A DNA stretch of 32,857 nucleotides from Bacillota bacterium (GTDB taxonomy: Bacteria > Bacillota > Sulfobacillia > Sulfobacillales > Sulfobacillaceae). The notes below the pieces were generated by a model that searched no databases, was not told the DNA's origin, and worked only from the letters and a program-made list of their open reading frames with translations. Location of the stretch: NCBI GenBank assembly GCA_021846365.1, contig JAJZXC010000007.1, positions 1 to 32,857 of the forward strand, in the 5' to 3' direction. Numbering within the stretch: the first letter of the stretch is position 1; each line of letters starts with the position of its first letter. Below, one piece after another: positions 1 through 7,881 of the stretch. The translations under genes and the position numbers were made by a program.

Positions 1-48
1 GGTTTTCGGGCGGTTGCGACGTCGTCATGGTAGTAATCTGCTCCTTGG

Positions 49-166
49 GCCGGCCGGTTATGACCGTTAATTTGGGCACCCATCCCCGAAGGCAAGGCCG
101 CCGTCAGGCGCCGTAGGGAAGCCTTGCCTTCGGGGGTGGGTGCCCTACACTCATTCGATACCGGCC
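49..166. repeat. Long foldback (nested inverted repeat) at the window start
   Basis: Two 25-nt arms at 74-98 and 121-145 are complementary except for one position that would be a G-U wobble in RNA. Each arm contains CCCCGAAGGCAAGGC or its complement. A second, outer pair of arms built around CCGGCCGG flanks them (about 51-60 and 154-163). The rest of 1-433 holds no convincing gene: the 71-aa minus ORF at 228-443 shows no family features. The hairpin has no T-run on either side, so a simple terminator is unlikely. A palindromic mobile or REP-like element is the more likely reading, but its identity is unknown. Confidence 0.6.
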
Positions 167-433
167 GGACCAGATCCTCTAAGTAATATTTACCCACCAC
201 CCTAAACAGCGGAGAACCAGTTTTCCTTCACAAGCGTACGTCGTAGCCTCCGGAGAGGGTCGGTCGCGCATCCTTCGACACCCCACCTCGGCCAGCACTA
301 TCTGGCCTGACCCTGTGTACGGACAGGTGACTGGCCTCCCAGGTCGTCACCCGCAGTGAGCCCGAGAGTACCGTCGTTTTCGCAAACTCGAGTGGGGCGA
401 CACGGTTGAGCAACTGACCCCAGGTATCGGCGC

Positions 434-1414
434 TTACCGCCATTCCTCTGGATCCAACCGTGGCTGCAGAACGCGGTTCAGCGCCTCCGCCAACACGCCA
501 GCCATGTCATTGACCAGCACATCAATTTCTTTGGGGGTCACCATGAGGTCACCTAGGCGGTTGCCCAGCACCTCATTGATGAGGTCATGCTGTTCAGACC
601 CGTTCAGTTCTTGCAAGATATCGTAGAACTTGGCCGAACCCTTCAGTTGATCGGCCAAAAGGGTGATGGCCTCCTGGGCAATGGTGATGGACTGCACCAC
701 CGTGCAGACGCCAACCGCCACCACCGGCACCCCCACCGCGTCTTCAGTCAGTCCCTTGAGTTGCGTGCCCACGCCGGAGCCGGGGCGAATGCCGGTATCA
801 GCAATTTGCACGCTCCCCACCAGCCGTTCCAGTTTGCGCGCGGCCAACGCATCGACGGCAATCACCAGGTCCGGTTTGGCTTCCCCAACCACCCCGCGGA
901 TAATATCCAGGGTCTCAATACCCGTGGTTCCCAGCACCCCCGGAGCTATCGCCGCCACCGGACGCATGCGGGTGCGGATGTCAGCGGGTACCACCCCCTG
1001 CAGGTGTCTGGTGACCAAGAGCTGCTCCACCGTCCGCGGACCCAGCGCGTCCGGCGTCGCGTTCCAGTTGCCGAGTCCCACCACCAACACCGAACAATCC
1101 GTCGAGGCGGGGATCATTCCCGTCATCTCGTCGGCGATGGCTTGCGTCAACTCCTGTTTGAGGTCGGGGTCACGTTCCTTAAACGTGGGCACGTCCAAGG
1201 TTATATAGTGCCCCCGCGGCTTCCCCATCAAACGCTCGGCTTCCTCTTCCAAAATCTCTACCTGCGTGATCCGCACCGCTCCCCGGTTGCGTTCTTGCAC
1301 GCGAACACCGGGAATCTCCTGCTCTGACGCGCCACGGACGATGTCGCGCGCTTCCAGAGCCATGTCGGTATGGACTTCTATGGGACGAAAACCGGCCCCT
1401 GGTGAGGCGTTCAT
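434..1414 (-). CDS. gpr: Spore germination protease (GPR endopeptidase)
   Basis: This is the aspartic-type protease that degrades small acid-soluble spore proteins at germination. It is made as a zymogen in the forespore and processed at its N-terminus. The product matches the family along its length: the N-terminal HTDMALEARDIV segment, the VLVVGLGNWNATPDALGP segment, and the highly conserved VIAVDALAARKLERL and IADTGIRPGSGVG blocks. The ORF track begins at a GTG at 1471, which has no ribosome-binding site. I prefer the ATG at 1414, preceded by GTGGGGGAT at good spacing, giving 326 aa. This residual N-terminus is about the size of the usual propeptide. The gene stands alone: the next gene, a permease, ends 210 bp upstream. 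A forespore sigma-G promoter is expected, but I could not identify one securely. Its presence is strong evidence for an endospore former. Confidence 0.95.
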   Translation of the reverse strand: MNASPGAGFRPIEVHTDMALEARDIVRGASEQEIPGVRVQERNRGAVRITQVEILEEEAERLMGKPRGHYITLDVPTFKERDPDLKQELTQAIADEMTGMIPASTDCSVLVVGLGNWNATPDALGPRTVEQLLVTRHLQGVVPADIRTRMRPVAAIAPGVLGTTGIETLDIIRGVVGEAKPDLVIAVDALAARKLERLVGSVQIADTGIRPGSGVGTQLKGLTEDAVGVPVVAVGVCTVVQSITIAQEAITLLADQLKGSAKFYDILQELNGSEQHDLINEVLGNRLGDLMVTPKEIDVLVNDMAGVLAEALNRVLQPRLDPEEWR

Positions 1415-1624
1415 CGTCGCATCCCCCACTTTTCCCGTGACTGTGAGTAGCTTTCTCGATGCCGTCGGCACGTATACGGGTACCAGCTTTTACTTGGTGA
1501 CGGAACCGAAATCGCCTCGGAAATGTGCGGAAAGAGAGCCTCCAGGCATTACGGACTGGTTGTGGCTATTCTCGCTTCGAGCTCTTCCCGCAGACGGTGG
1601 TCGCCAGATCCAACGACGCCCTGA

Positions 1625-2371
1625 TCACAGAATTGGTACTAACATCTTGATCGCAACGCCTACTAGCAGCACCCCATAAAGTCGTTTGACCCAGGCCGGG
1701 TTGGCTCGATTGGCCATAAACCATGAGCCCAACAAGGACGCGACGATTACGGCCAGCACGGTTGTACTCAAGATCATGGGATCGACTACCATCTTGGCGG
1801 CATGACCCAGAAATCCTGAAAAACTCGAAAACGTGACGATATAGGCGGTTGTAGCCGCCGCGTGCTTGGTTTTATATCCGATCCACATTAAGAACGGTCC
1901 AATGATAAACCCTCCGCCAATGCCGAGCATCCCTCCCAAAAATCCTGCACCACCCGCAACAACGCTCCCGATCAGCACTCGGTGACCAAATGACGGGACC
2001 GTATCTTTATCTGGCTGATTGACTACCAGTAAAGTCCGACCGGCCGCTAACAATACCATCAAGGCGAATAGGAATAATAGCAGATGATTGGGGACCCGGG
2101 TGACTAACATGGCTCCGATCGGGGCAAAGATCAACGCGCTGACTGCCATCGGCAATCCGCCCTTCCAATCCACTAGATGTTTTCTGCCATAGGGGATCAA
2201 GGCGATCAAAGTATTGAGCCCATTGAGCAGTAGTCCCAGCGGAATTACCACATCTTTTAGCGAAAATCCGAGCCAGTGAAAAATGGGAACATACAACATC
2301 CCCCCACCTAACCCGAGCATGGAAAACAAAGACGACACCAAGAAAATTAGGAAGGCAGTCCAGAACAACAT
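1625..2371 (-). CDS. TauE/SafE family membrane permease (sulfite exporter-like)
   Basis: An integral membrane protein of 248 aa, the usual size for the TauE/SafE (DUF81) family, which moves sulfite, sulfoacetate or other organic anions. Two glycine-rich repeats mark the two halves: GLGGGMLYVP near residue 21 and GGMLGIGGGFIIGP near residue 145. The remainder is mostly hydrophobic, consistent with about eight membrane segments. The ATG at 2371 is preceded by GGGTGAG. It is divergent from a TetR-family gene, and the intergenic region carries operator-like inverted repeats on both sides, so the TetR protein probably controls this transporter. The substrate cannot be read from sequence; sulfite or a sulfonate is only a family-level guess. 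Confidence 0.85.
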   Translation of the reverse strand: MLFWTAFLIFLVSSLFSMLGLGGGMLYVPIFHWLGFSLKDVVIPLGLLLNGLNTLIALIPYGRKHLVDWKGGLPMAVSALIFAPIGAMLVTRVPNHLLLFLFALMVLLAAGRTLLVVNQPDKDTVPSFGHRVLIGSVVAGGAGFLGGMLGIGGGFIIGPFLMWIGYKTKHAAATTAYIVTFSSFSGFLGHAAKMVVDPMILSTTVLAVIVASLLGSWFMANRANPAWVKRLYGVLLVGVAIKMLVPIL

Positions 2372-2388
2372 CGCTCACCCTGCTTTCT

Positions 2389-2407
2389 GACGTTGCCATG
2401 CAACGTC
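2389..2407. promoter_or_regulatory. Perfect palindrome upstream of the TauE permease
   Basis: GACGTTGC-CAT-GCAACGTC has perfect 8-bp arms. It lies 18 bp upstream of the permease start, where its -10 region or transcription start would be. It could be an operator or a small leader hairpin. Its arms differ from the TTGA-type repeats nearby, so it may bind a different regulator. Confidence 0.5.
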
Positions 2408-2411
2408 TAGA

Positions 2412-2427
2412 TTGATTGCTCAGTCAA
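2412..2427. promoter_or_regulatory. TetR-type operator 1, permease side
   Basis: TTGATTGCTCAGTCAA is an inverted repeat. Read on the minus strand as TTGACTGAGCAATCAA it resembles the second site at 2493-2508 (TTGATCGCACAATCAA). On the minus strand its first six bases, TTGACT, could serve as the permease -35 box, although no good -10 follows. This is the expected layout for a TetR protein repressing a divergent target. Confidence 0.55.
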
Positions 2428-2492
2428 TTTACAACGAGGCATCTACTCCCCATTACTAAATATTAAGCACGGATAATAATCGAGTCAATAGA

Positions 2493-2521
2493 TTGATCGC
2501 ACAATCAAGATCGAGTAATAT
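2493..2521 (+). promoter_or_regulatory. Promoter of the TetR gene with overlapping operator 2
   Basis: The -35 box TTGATC (2493-2498) and the -10 box TAATAT (2516-2521) are separated by exactly 17 bp. The inverted repeat TTGATCGCACAATCAA (2493-2508) covers the -35 box and half of the spacer, so binding there would block RNA polymerase. This supports autorepression by the TetR protein. Confidence 0.6.
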
Positions 2522-2585
2522 GGTAAGGGGACCCAAACAGGAGATGGTGGGGTAGCCAGACCAATCGCAAAAAGGGGGGCATAGG

Positions 2586-3203
2586 ATGCATCCAACAAAA
2601 AAGCAAATTTTGCAGGGGGCGCGGGTGGCCTTTGCTCAAAAAGGATTCCGGGCTACCATCAAGGATATTGCTCGGGCGGCTGATTTAGCGTCTACCAGTA
2701 TCATTTTTTGGTACTTTGGGGACAAAGATGCGCTTCTGCTGGAAATTGTCCGCACCGCCAGCCCTTTCGCCCACTTGGAAGCTCTGACCGAAGCGGAACC
2801 GGGCGATCCCAAGGAGGAATTGGCTCTCGTGGTATCAACCTATCTGGCGGCGTATCGCGACCCAATTGAACGGCAAATCCTGTTGCAGTTGCTCGGTGGT
2901 GCGACCGGACATGAGGAGGTTCGCACCGTGCTTCGCCGTCACGTGGCGTCCATCACCTCCGGATACCTTACGGGAGTAATCCGGCGAGCCCAAGACCAAC
3001 TCCTGCTTGAACGCTCGGCCGATCCCGAGCTGATTGCGCAACTGTTGATGGGAGAGTTATTGGGGATGATCATCCGTTGGGAAGTGAACCATTCTCTGCC
3101 TTGGAGCGAAGAGACGTTGGTGCGCCAGGCGCTGCGCATGCTTGGGATAACTGATGGGCCGAAGTCTGAAAACACTGGCTCAGACCAAAGAAAGCATCTC
3201 TGA
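2586..3203 (+). CDS. TetR/AcrR family transcriptional regulator
   Basis: A 205-aa protein of typical TetR length. The N-terminal helix-turn-helix is clear: GARVAFAQKGFRATIKDIAR, then ADLASTSIIFWYFGDKDALL, matching the conserved 'FxxKGFxxTTxxxIAxxAGVSxGxxYxYFxxKxxL' pattern of the family. The C-terminal ligand domain (about residues 60-190) is helical and not diagnostic of the effector. The ATG follows a purine-rich AAAAGGGGGG stretch. It is divergent from the TauE-type permease and about 120 bp upstream of an FmdE-like gene on the same strand. Paired inverted repeats in the shared intergenic region suggest it represses itself and the permease. The ligand is unknown. Confidence 0.9.
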   Translation: MHPTKKQILQGARVAFAQKGFRATIKDIARAADLASTSIIFWYFGDKDALLLEIVRTASPFAHLEALTEAEPGDPKEELALVVSTYLAAYRDPIERQILLQLLGGATGHEEVRTVLRRHVASITSGYLTGVIRRAQDQLLLERSADPELIAQLLMGELLGMIIRWEVNHSLPWSEETLVRQALRMLGITDGPKSENTGSDQRKHL

Positions 3204-3324
3204 CCGGGTTCCGGAGCAACCAAGCCAGAGGAGGGTAGCTTTCGAACCCAAGGTTAAGGTCGGATTCGATGAGGGCAAAGGTTAGCCAGCGATATAACCG
3301 GTGTTACGAAGGAGAGAGATAGAG

Positions 3325-3966
3325 ATGACACCTTTGACTGAAATTACCGCCGATGAATTAGTCGCCGCACAATACTTCCATGGGCACAAGTGCCCCGCCA
3401 TGCCGCAAGGATTGCGGGCTGGCCATTTGGCTATGGATCTGCTCGCCGTGTCGCGGTCTCGAGGTGGCAGGGATTTGCAGGCCGTGGTAGAAATAGGAGA
3501 TCATCATTTCTCCGGCTGTTTTGCTGACGGAGTGCAATTTGCGACCGGTTGTACCTATGGCAAAGGCAACATCACGCAACGCGCCTTGGGAAAGTTCGCG
3601 GTGACGTTGATCCATCCGCCTACGGAAAGAGCGATCCGAGTAACGCTCAAGTACGAGCGGATGCAGGCATGTTTACAGTTGCCTTTCTTCGAGCAACGAA
3701 AGCAGGGAATCCCGCCGGATGCGCTCGATCCATCGGTGGTGAACCCGCTGATTGAGGATGTCGTGAACCACCCGTGGGAAGATCTATTTGACGTCCAGAG
3801 GTTCGCTCAGTACCCTGTGGAAACACCGCGTGAAAGCTTTGACGCGGTGCAATGTTCGAGTTGTAAAGAAATGGTTGTCTTGCCCTATGCTCGACACCTC
3901 GACGGTCAATTCTACTGCTTGGTGTGTTTTCAATCGATCGTCTCTCGTGCGAACAACCAGGCATGA
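3325..3966 (+). CDS. FmdE-family protein with C-terminal zinc ribbon
   Basis: A 213-aa protein related to FmdE, named after a gene co-located with molybdenum formylmethanofuran dehydrogenase. The N-terminal signature FHGHKCPAMPQGLRAGHLAM (about residues 19-38) carries the His and Cys residues that bind metal in this family. A GCTYGKGN segment follows near residue 75. The C-terminus has two CxxC pairs, CSSC and CLVC, flanking about 20 residues, which is a zinc-ribbon (TraR/DksA-like) module. The ORF track starts at a GTG at 3301, but AAGGAGAG sits 8 bp before the ATG at 3325, so I use that start. Bacterial members usually have no known partner dehydrogenase, and none is in this window. It may be co-transcribed with the TetR gene. 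Function unknown beyond metal binding. Confidence 0.8.
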   Translation: MTPLTEITADELVAAQYFHGHKCPAMPQGLRAGHLAMDLLAVSRSRGGRDLQAVVEIGDHHFSGCFADGVQFATGCTYGKGNITQRALGKFAVTLIHPPTERAIRVTLKYERMQACLQLPFFEQRKQGIPPDALDPSVVNPLIEDVVNHPWEDLFDVQRFAQYPVETPRESFDAVQCSSCKEMVVLPYARHLDGQFYCLVCFQSIVSRANNQA

Positions 3967-4028
3967 AATACCATGGGGAATGTCCGACTGGCCTCCCAGG
4001 CTGGTCTAGGCAGTCATAGACCCCACCG

Positions 4029-4220
4029 CTAAAGTCGAGGGCTTGAAGGAACGCGTTCCCGACGGCCCCTCGCTTTAGTCGGAAAGTCGGCTCTTGCGCA
4101 TTGATTGATATGAAGACTAGCACGGGGGGTGTTGGCGCTTACAATAGGACTGAGAGGGCGAACCGATAGGCAAGCCTCCCTCAGGTGGGTGAATTGTTTG
4201 GCGTTCGACATTCCTTCATG
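4029..4220 (-). mobile_element. Probable IS200/IS605-type tnpB 3' remnant with end hairpin
   Basis: On the minus strand the end of the 196-aa ORF (NQCARADFPTKARGRRERVP and on to a stop at 4029) resembles the C-terminal tail of TnpB-type proteins, from memory of such tails rather than a search. The DNA encoding the tail is an inverted repeat: CTAAAG-t-CGAGGG (4029-4041) against CCCTCGCTTTAG (4067-4078), with a perfect inner palindrome GGAACGCGTTCC (4048-4059). Hairpins ending in CGACTTTAG at the 3' end of tnpB are typical of these elements. No upstream tnpB body survives. The rest of 3967-4669 has no gene I recognise; it includes the inverted pair TTAGCATG / CATGCTAA at 4303-4336. Confidence 0.4.
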
Positions 4221-4669
4221 CGTCACACAAGTGACCGGCAGTCGGCGTCGATACCAGTGGCTGTGCAAGGGCCGATATTGGGTGCCTTTCTCACCTCCCA
4301 TATTAGCATGCACCGCATTAGGCATGGGCATGCTAACTTGAGTCTTGGGGTAGCATTTGAACGGTCTCTTCTGCCAACCGATCGCGGGGACTTGAAAACG
4401 CAGGATAAGTGAGCTCCGGATAGCATCGCTACTATCTACATTTAGAGCTATAGTCGCAATTATATAGTCTGCCAAGGGCTTGCATCGTCGTGTACTGGGC
4501 TCCACATATTTCGGTGGTTCCGCACCCGGCATCGAGGGTGTCGACGGACAATTCTTCCTCCATGCACAACCGTTAGGGTCTGGCGACTCTGAGCCTCCCG
4601 CTATTCCAGCCAGCACCAAGGCGCTGAGCAGTCCCCCTGCGCAGTGGCACGCTTTGGTATGAGGGGGGA

Positions 4670-4863
4670 TTACAGCCTTTCAATGTCTTCCTTGCTCAGA
4701 CCCGTGAACTGCATGATCTTGTCGACCGGCTCACCTGATGCCAGCATGTGGCGTGCGACCCTGGCTATCCCTTCAGTCCGACCTTCTTCGGTCGCCCTGG
4801 ATATGGCCGAATTATCAGTCGATCGCCAATGCGTTCAAAAATCCGTTGTGCTTTGGTGAACAT
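4670..4863 (-). pseudogene. Remnant of an Rpn-family nuclease/transposase (C-terminal end)
   Basis: Minus-strand translation upstream of the stop at 4670-4672 gives ATEEGRTEGIARVARHMLAS, then GEPVDKIMQFTGLSKEDIER and a final L. This is the characteristic tail of the Rpn/YhgA-like PD-(D/E)XK nuclease (transposase_31 type) family, where an 'EEGxxEG' segment precedes 'Lxxgxsx(e/d)xIxxxTGLSxEEIexL'. Just upstream, a different frame reads MFTKAQRIFERIGDRL, which looks like the preceding segment of the same protein, so a frameshift separates the two. The nuclease domain is missing. The ORF track shows only the antisense shadow (4644-4859, plus strand). Confidence 0.65.
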
Positions 4864-4875
4864 TTGCAAGCCCTC

Positions 4876-4982
4876 CTAGAGAACTGGTGCATAAGTCCCT
4901 AAGAGCCGGATGTAGAATCCGGAAACCCGCATGGTTGCGATCCCCGAAAAACGACTTTTTGAGTTTTGCACCAGCTCTCTAG
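4876..4982. mobile_element. MITE-like element with terminal inverted repeats and CTAG flanks
   Basis: CTAG at 4876-4879 and at 4979-4982 flank a 99-bp segment. Its ends are inverted repeats: AGAACTGGTGCATAA on the left and AGAGCTGGTGCAAAA (read on the minus strand) on the right, 13 of 15 identical. It encodes nothing. An internal CCGGAT-gtaga-ATCCGG hairpin lies near 4907-4923. Size, inverted ends and short direct flanks fit a non-autonomous element mobilised by a DDE transposase encoded elsewhere. A 4-bp T/A-centred target is seen in some IS5-like groups, which is inference. Confidence 0.6.
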
Positions 4983-5194
4983 AGAAGGGGATTGCAGAAA
5001 ACCATACCAAATTATGTCAAAACTGTGTCCAGCTTTTTGTTTTCTTGGTTCGCACATATAACTCAGGCACTTCTCTCTATTTGTGGATCCGCTTAACTTG
5101 ATACCATTGAGGTCGCCGCCCCCCTTCGGGGACTTCCGAGGGTCGTGCGGAGGAATGATGCGACCCAAGGGAACGTCGGCTCATTAGAAAGCGT

Positions 5195-6182
5195 TAGCAA
5201 GGAGCCCCTTACGGGGCTTCGAAAGGAGATTCTGGATTATGGTCTTTATCTCAGACACTCACCAAAAACCCTTAATGCCTTGCATCGAAAAGTGCACGAC
5301 AGATGCTCGAATGAGGCCGCGCCGTTACAGACAAGATGGCTCCGTTTACGATTCGCCTTAAGGATCGGATCGGACGGCGGAGGAATCCGTGTTTCAGCCG
5401 TTTCGGGTTAGGTTCGACTCAGGAAGCAAAAAAACCGGGATGCCATCGTCTTGGTGCGGGCCAACGGCCGCTTTGACATCTCTGCCGTGAGGGCATCGGG
5501 TGGTCCAAGGCATTTCGTAGCAGTATTGCCGGATTCTTCAACCGAACGAGGGACAGTTTCCTCTTGATGGCGGAAGCCCGTTTTGTCAGGATGCGCCGTA
5601 AAACTCCGCCGTTCAGGGCGGAGATATCCCCGGCTTTGGGGTAGGTTTGGGGATTTCCTACGGTCATAAGGCGTTGCCGCCAGGCAAATCTTTTGCTAAA
5701 ACATGTATGTTCGCTTTTTGCAAATACGTTCGTGCAGTTGTCTCCCGCAATTCGTGGGGGACGTAAAATGTATCGCGTCGTCATGACAAGACGTTAAAAC
5801 ATGCGAACTCTCATGGTCACTGAAAGGGTGGCATTAGAATCTGACGTGTACAACACGTATCGCCGTCCCGTTCCCCTTAAAAGGACGTTAAGGCGTAGTC
5901 CGGCTGAATCCCGGGAAATTGCTGGTGGGATAAACGGTGGCAAGTCGGGAGGAGCACTCCCAGGGTCTCACCACCCGCGACGCAGCCACGGTGGTTTCCC
6001 CAGAATCTCCGCCCTCTACGGCGGGGAGGTTCAATATTCGAACTTTGGGGTGGTCTCAATACCGCTTCCACCCATGCTTAAGGCAGGGTTTGGGTGCCGT
6101 TCCTACCGTCGCAGGTATCTTACAAACGAAAGAAGACAACGCGCTTCCTACCCATGGCTAAAGCCAGGGTGGATTTGGTGAA
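5195..6182. other. Gene-poor decayed region with IS605-like end hairpins
   Basis: No ORF here looks like a real gene. Two short hairpins resemble the 3' ends of IS200/IS605 tnpB elements: CTCCGCC-loop-GGCGGAG at 5604-5623 (followed by ATATCCCC) and CTCCGCC-CTCTAC-GGCGGGGAG at 6007-6028. The plus ORF 5801-6181 passes through the second one with GALPGSHHPRRSHGGFPRIS, a stretch resembling a degraded TnpB tail. A separate hairpin, AGCCCC-TTAC-GGGGCT, lies near 5205-5220. I read the region as layered, decayed insertions, with low certainty for each piece. Confidence 0.35.
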
Positions 6183-6256
6183 ACACGTCGAATAGCGGCC
6201 AGTTGGTTCTAGCCAACACAAACCAAAGACCGCTTTCCGTTCACTCCCCCAATTTT

Positions 6257-6324
6257 CGACCTGTCGCCACACCCGAGGAGCCCTTCGGTGTGGCCAAATC
6301 AGACCACTGCTCAAGGACAGGTCG
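6257..6324. repeat. Nested inverted repeat upstream of spoVB
   Basis: The perfect outer pair CGACCTGTC (6257-6265) / GACAGGTCG (6316-6324) encloses the perfect inner pair GCCACACC (6266-6273) / GGTGTGGC (6287-6294). A smaller hairpin, GTTGG-TTCTAG-CCAAC, precedes it at 6202-6217. It starts about 130 bp before the spoVB start and could be a leader structure, a regulator site or a transposon end. No T-run follows. Confidence 0.5.
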
Positions 6325-6387
6325 CAATTTTCTAGGGCCGCCGTCATAAGACGTAGAGAAGGGTGAGAACGGGGGAGGGCGGCACGG

Positions 6388-7881
6388 ATGCCATCACGAA
6401 GGCGCTCAATTTGGACGGGCACGCTCACCCTGACCGGGGCGGCAATGATTTCCCGCGGCCTGGGGATGGTCTACCGGGTATTGCTGGCCCGTTTCCTGGG
6501 CGCCGAGGGATTGGGTCTCTATCAAATGTTGTTCCCGTTCTTCATTGCGGTGGTCACGCTCTCAGTAGCCGGCACTCCGGTCGCGATCTCGCAAATCGTC
6601 GCCGACGACGACAAGGATCCTGGGCCCTGGTTGCGCGCGGCAGAATACATCATTTTGGCCGTCAGTCTACCCGTGATCGCAATCTTATTGCTGGCCGCGC
6701 GGCCCATTGCCGTGCAGCTATACCATGACCCCCGCTTGGCTCCACTGTTCGCCTTACTGAGTCCCGCCCTCTTGGCCATCGCGTTTTCCGCCGTGCTGCG
6801 CGGCTTCTTGCTGGGACGTCAGCACATGGAGATTCCCTCAATTGCCCAGGTAGTGGAGCAAATGGTCCGCGTCCTTATCTTATGGGCGTTGTTGAATTGG
6901 TCGGCCAACCACCTCGTGTCACATCGCCTGGGGATAGCTACGGTCTTGATCTCGATTGGCGAAGGGGTTAGTCTGCTCATCCTCGCCCGGGGGTTCCATC
7001 GCTGGCGTCGTCGCGAATCCGCACTCGGAACCCTTCAAGCGTCCCCTGGTCATATCCGCGCCATCCTCAAACTGTCGCTGCCCATCATGTTTAGCCGACT
7101 GCTGGGGTCGCTGGTGGGGGTGGCCGAAGCGGCGTTGATTCCCCGCCAGCTCCACCATTTTGGCCTGAGCGAAGTCTCCGCGGTGGCGTTTTTCGGAAAA
7201 CTGACCGGCATGGCGCTACCGCTCATCCTATTCCCCACCGCCCTCACCGTATCTCTCTCAACCAACCTTATTCCAGCCGTAGCGGGAGCCGATGCCCGCC
7301 ACGACCATCATCGGGTGGCCCAACTGATTGGCCAAAGCCTGTCAGCGACGGCGTACCTGACGGTTCCGGTAACCGTCATCATGCTGCTGATGGGCACCGC
7401 CCTCGATGACTGGATATTCCACACTCAACTGCCGCCCACGGTATTCATTCCCCTAGCTCTAGGCGCCTTCTTCCTCTATTTTGACATCGCGCTCTCGGGG
7501 GTACTGCGCGGACTCGGCCGCACCGACCTCCCGCTCAAAAACGACCTGATCGCAAGCGCGGTGGAGGTGGCCATCATTCTCGGCTTGGGCTCGCCGGCTA
7601 CGGTTTCGGCAGCGCTAGCGGCGGGTTTTTTCACATCGTGGTGGCTCAACGCGGCGGCCACCGAACGCCTGACTGGCATCCGCCTGCACTGGATGAAGAT
7701 CTGGCGCAAACCGGCTATCGCCACGGCTCCCCTGTTGTTAGCTGTGCCGCTCTGGCAGCATTGGGTGCTCATACAGCATTTCAGTCGCGCATTCAACTTG
7801 GCCAGCGGACTGTGTCTAGCCAGCGGGCTTTACCTCGTCGCGTTGCGCATGGTCGGCTTCCGGTGGTCGCGCCTAATTTGA
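6388..7881 (+). CDS. spoVB: SpoVB-like lipid II/oligosaccharide flippase (MOP superfamily)
   Basis: A polytopic membrane protein of 497 aa, close to the usual 500-550 aa of SpoVB/MurJ-type MOP exporters, which flip lipid-linked peptidoglycan precursors; SpoVB acts in spore cortex synthesis. The N-terminus TLTGAAMISRGLGMVYRVLL followed by GAEGLGLYQM is the signature of this group. Repeated hydrophobic segments run through the whole length, consistent with 12-14 helices. A GGGGGAGG Shine-Dalgarno lies about 9 bp before the ATG at 6388. The 3' end overlaps the convergent thioredoxin-like gene by 9 bp. With gpr in the same window it supports an endospore-forming host. Several SpoVB/YtgP/MurJ paralogues usually exist per genome, so a vegetative role cannot be excluded. 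Confidence 0.85.
   Translation: MPSRRRSIWTGTLTLTGAAMISRGLGMVYRVLLARFLGAEGLGLYQMLFPFFIAVVTLSVAGTPVAISQIVADDDKDPGPWLRAAEYIILAVSLPVIAILLLAARPIAVQLYHDPRLAPLFALLSPALLAIAFSAVLRGFLLGRQHMEIPSIAQVVEQMVRVLILWALLNWSANHLVSHRLGIATVLISIGEGVSLLILARGFHRWRRRESALGTLQASPGHIRAILKLSLPIMFSRLLGSLVGVAEAALIPRQLHHFGLSEVSAVAFFGKLTGMALPLILFPTALTVSLSTNLIPAVAGADARHDHHRVAQLIGQSLSATAYLTVPVTVIMLLMGTALDDWIFHTQLPPTVFIPLALGAFFLYFDIALSGVLRGLGRTDLPLKNDLIASAVEVAIILGLGSPATVSAALAAGFFTSWWLNAAATERLTGIRLHWMKIWRKPAIATAPLLLAVPLWQHWVLIQHFSRAFNLASGLCLASGLYLVALRMVGFRWSRLI

Noticed and set aside
587-1327. 246-aa plus-strand ORF
   Set aside because: Shadow of gpr.
1414-1500. Sigma-G promoter for gpr
   Set aside because: GTATA followed by AAAGCTA at about 18 bp is too weak a match and lies close to the alternative GTG start.
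5195-5235. Group II intron domain V
   Set aside because: The GAGCCCC-TTAC-GGGGCTTCGAAAG hairpin recalls its end, but the stem, bulge and catalytic triad pattern do not fit and no intron ORF is present.
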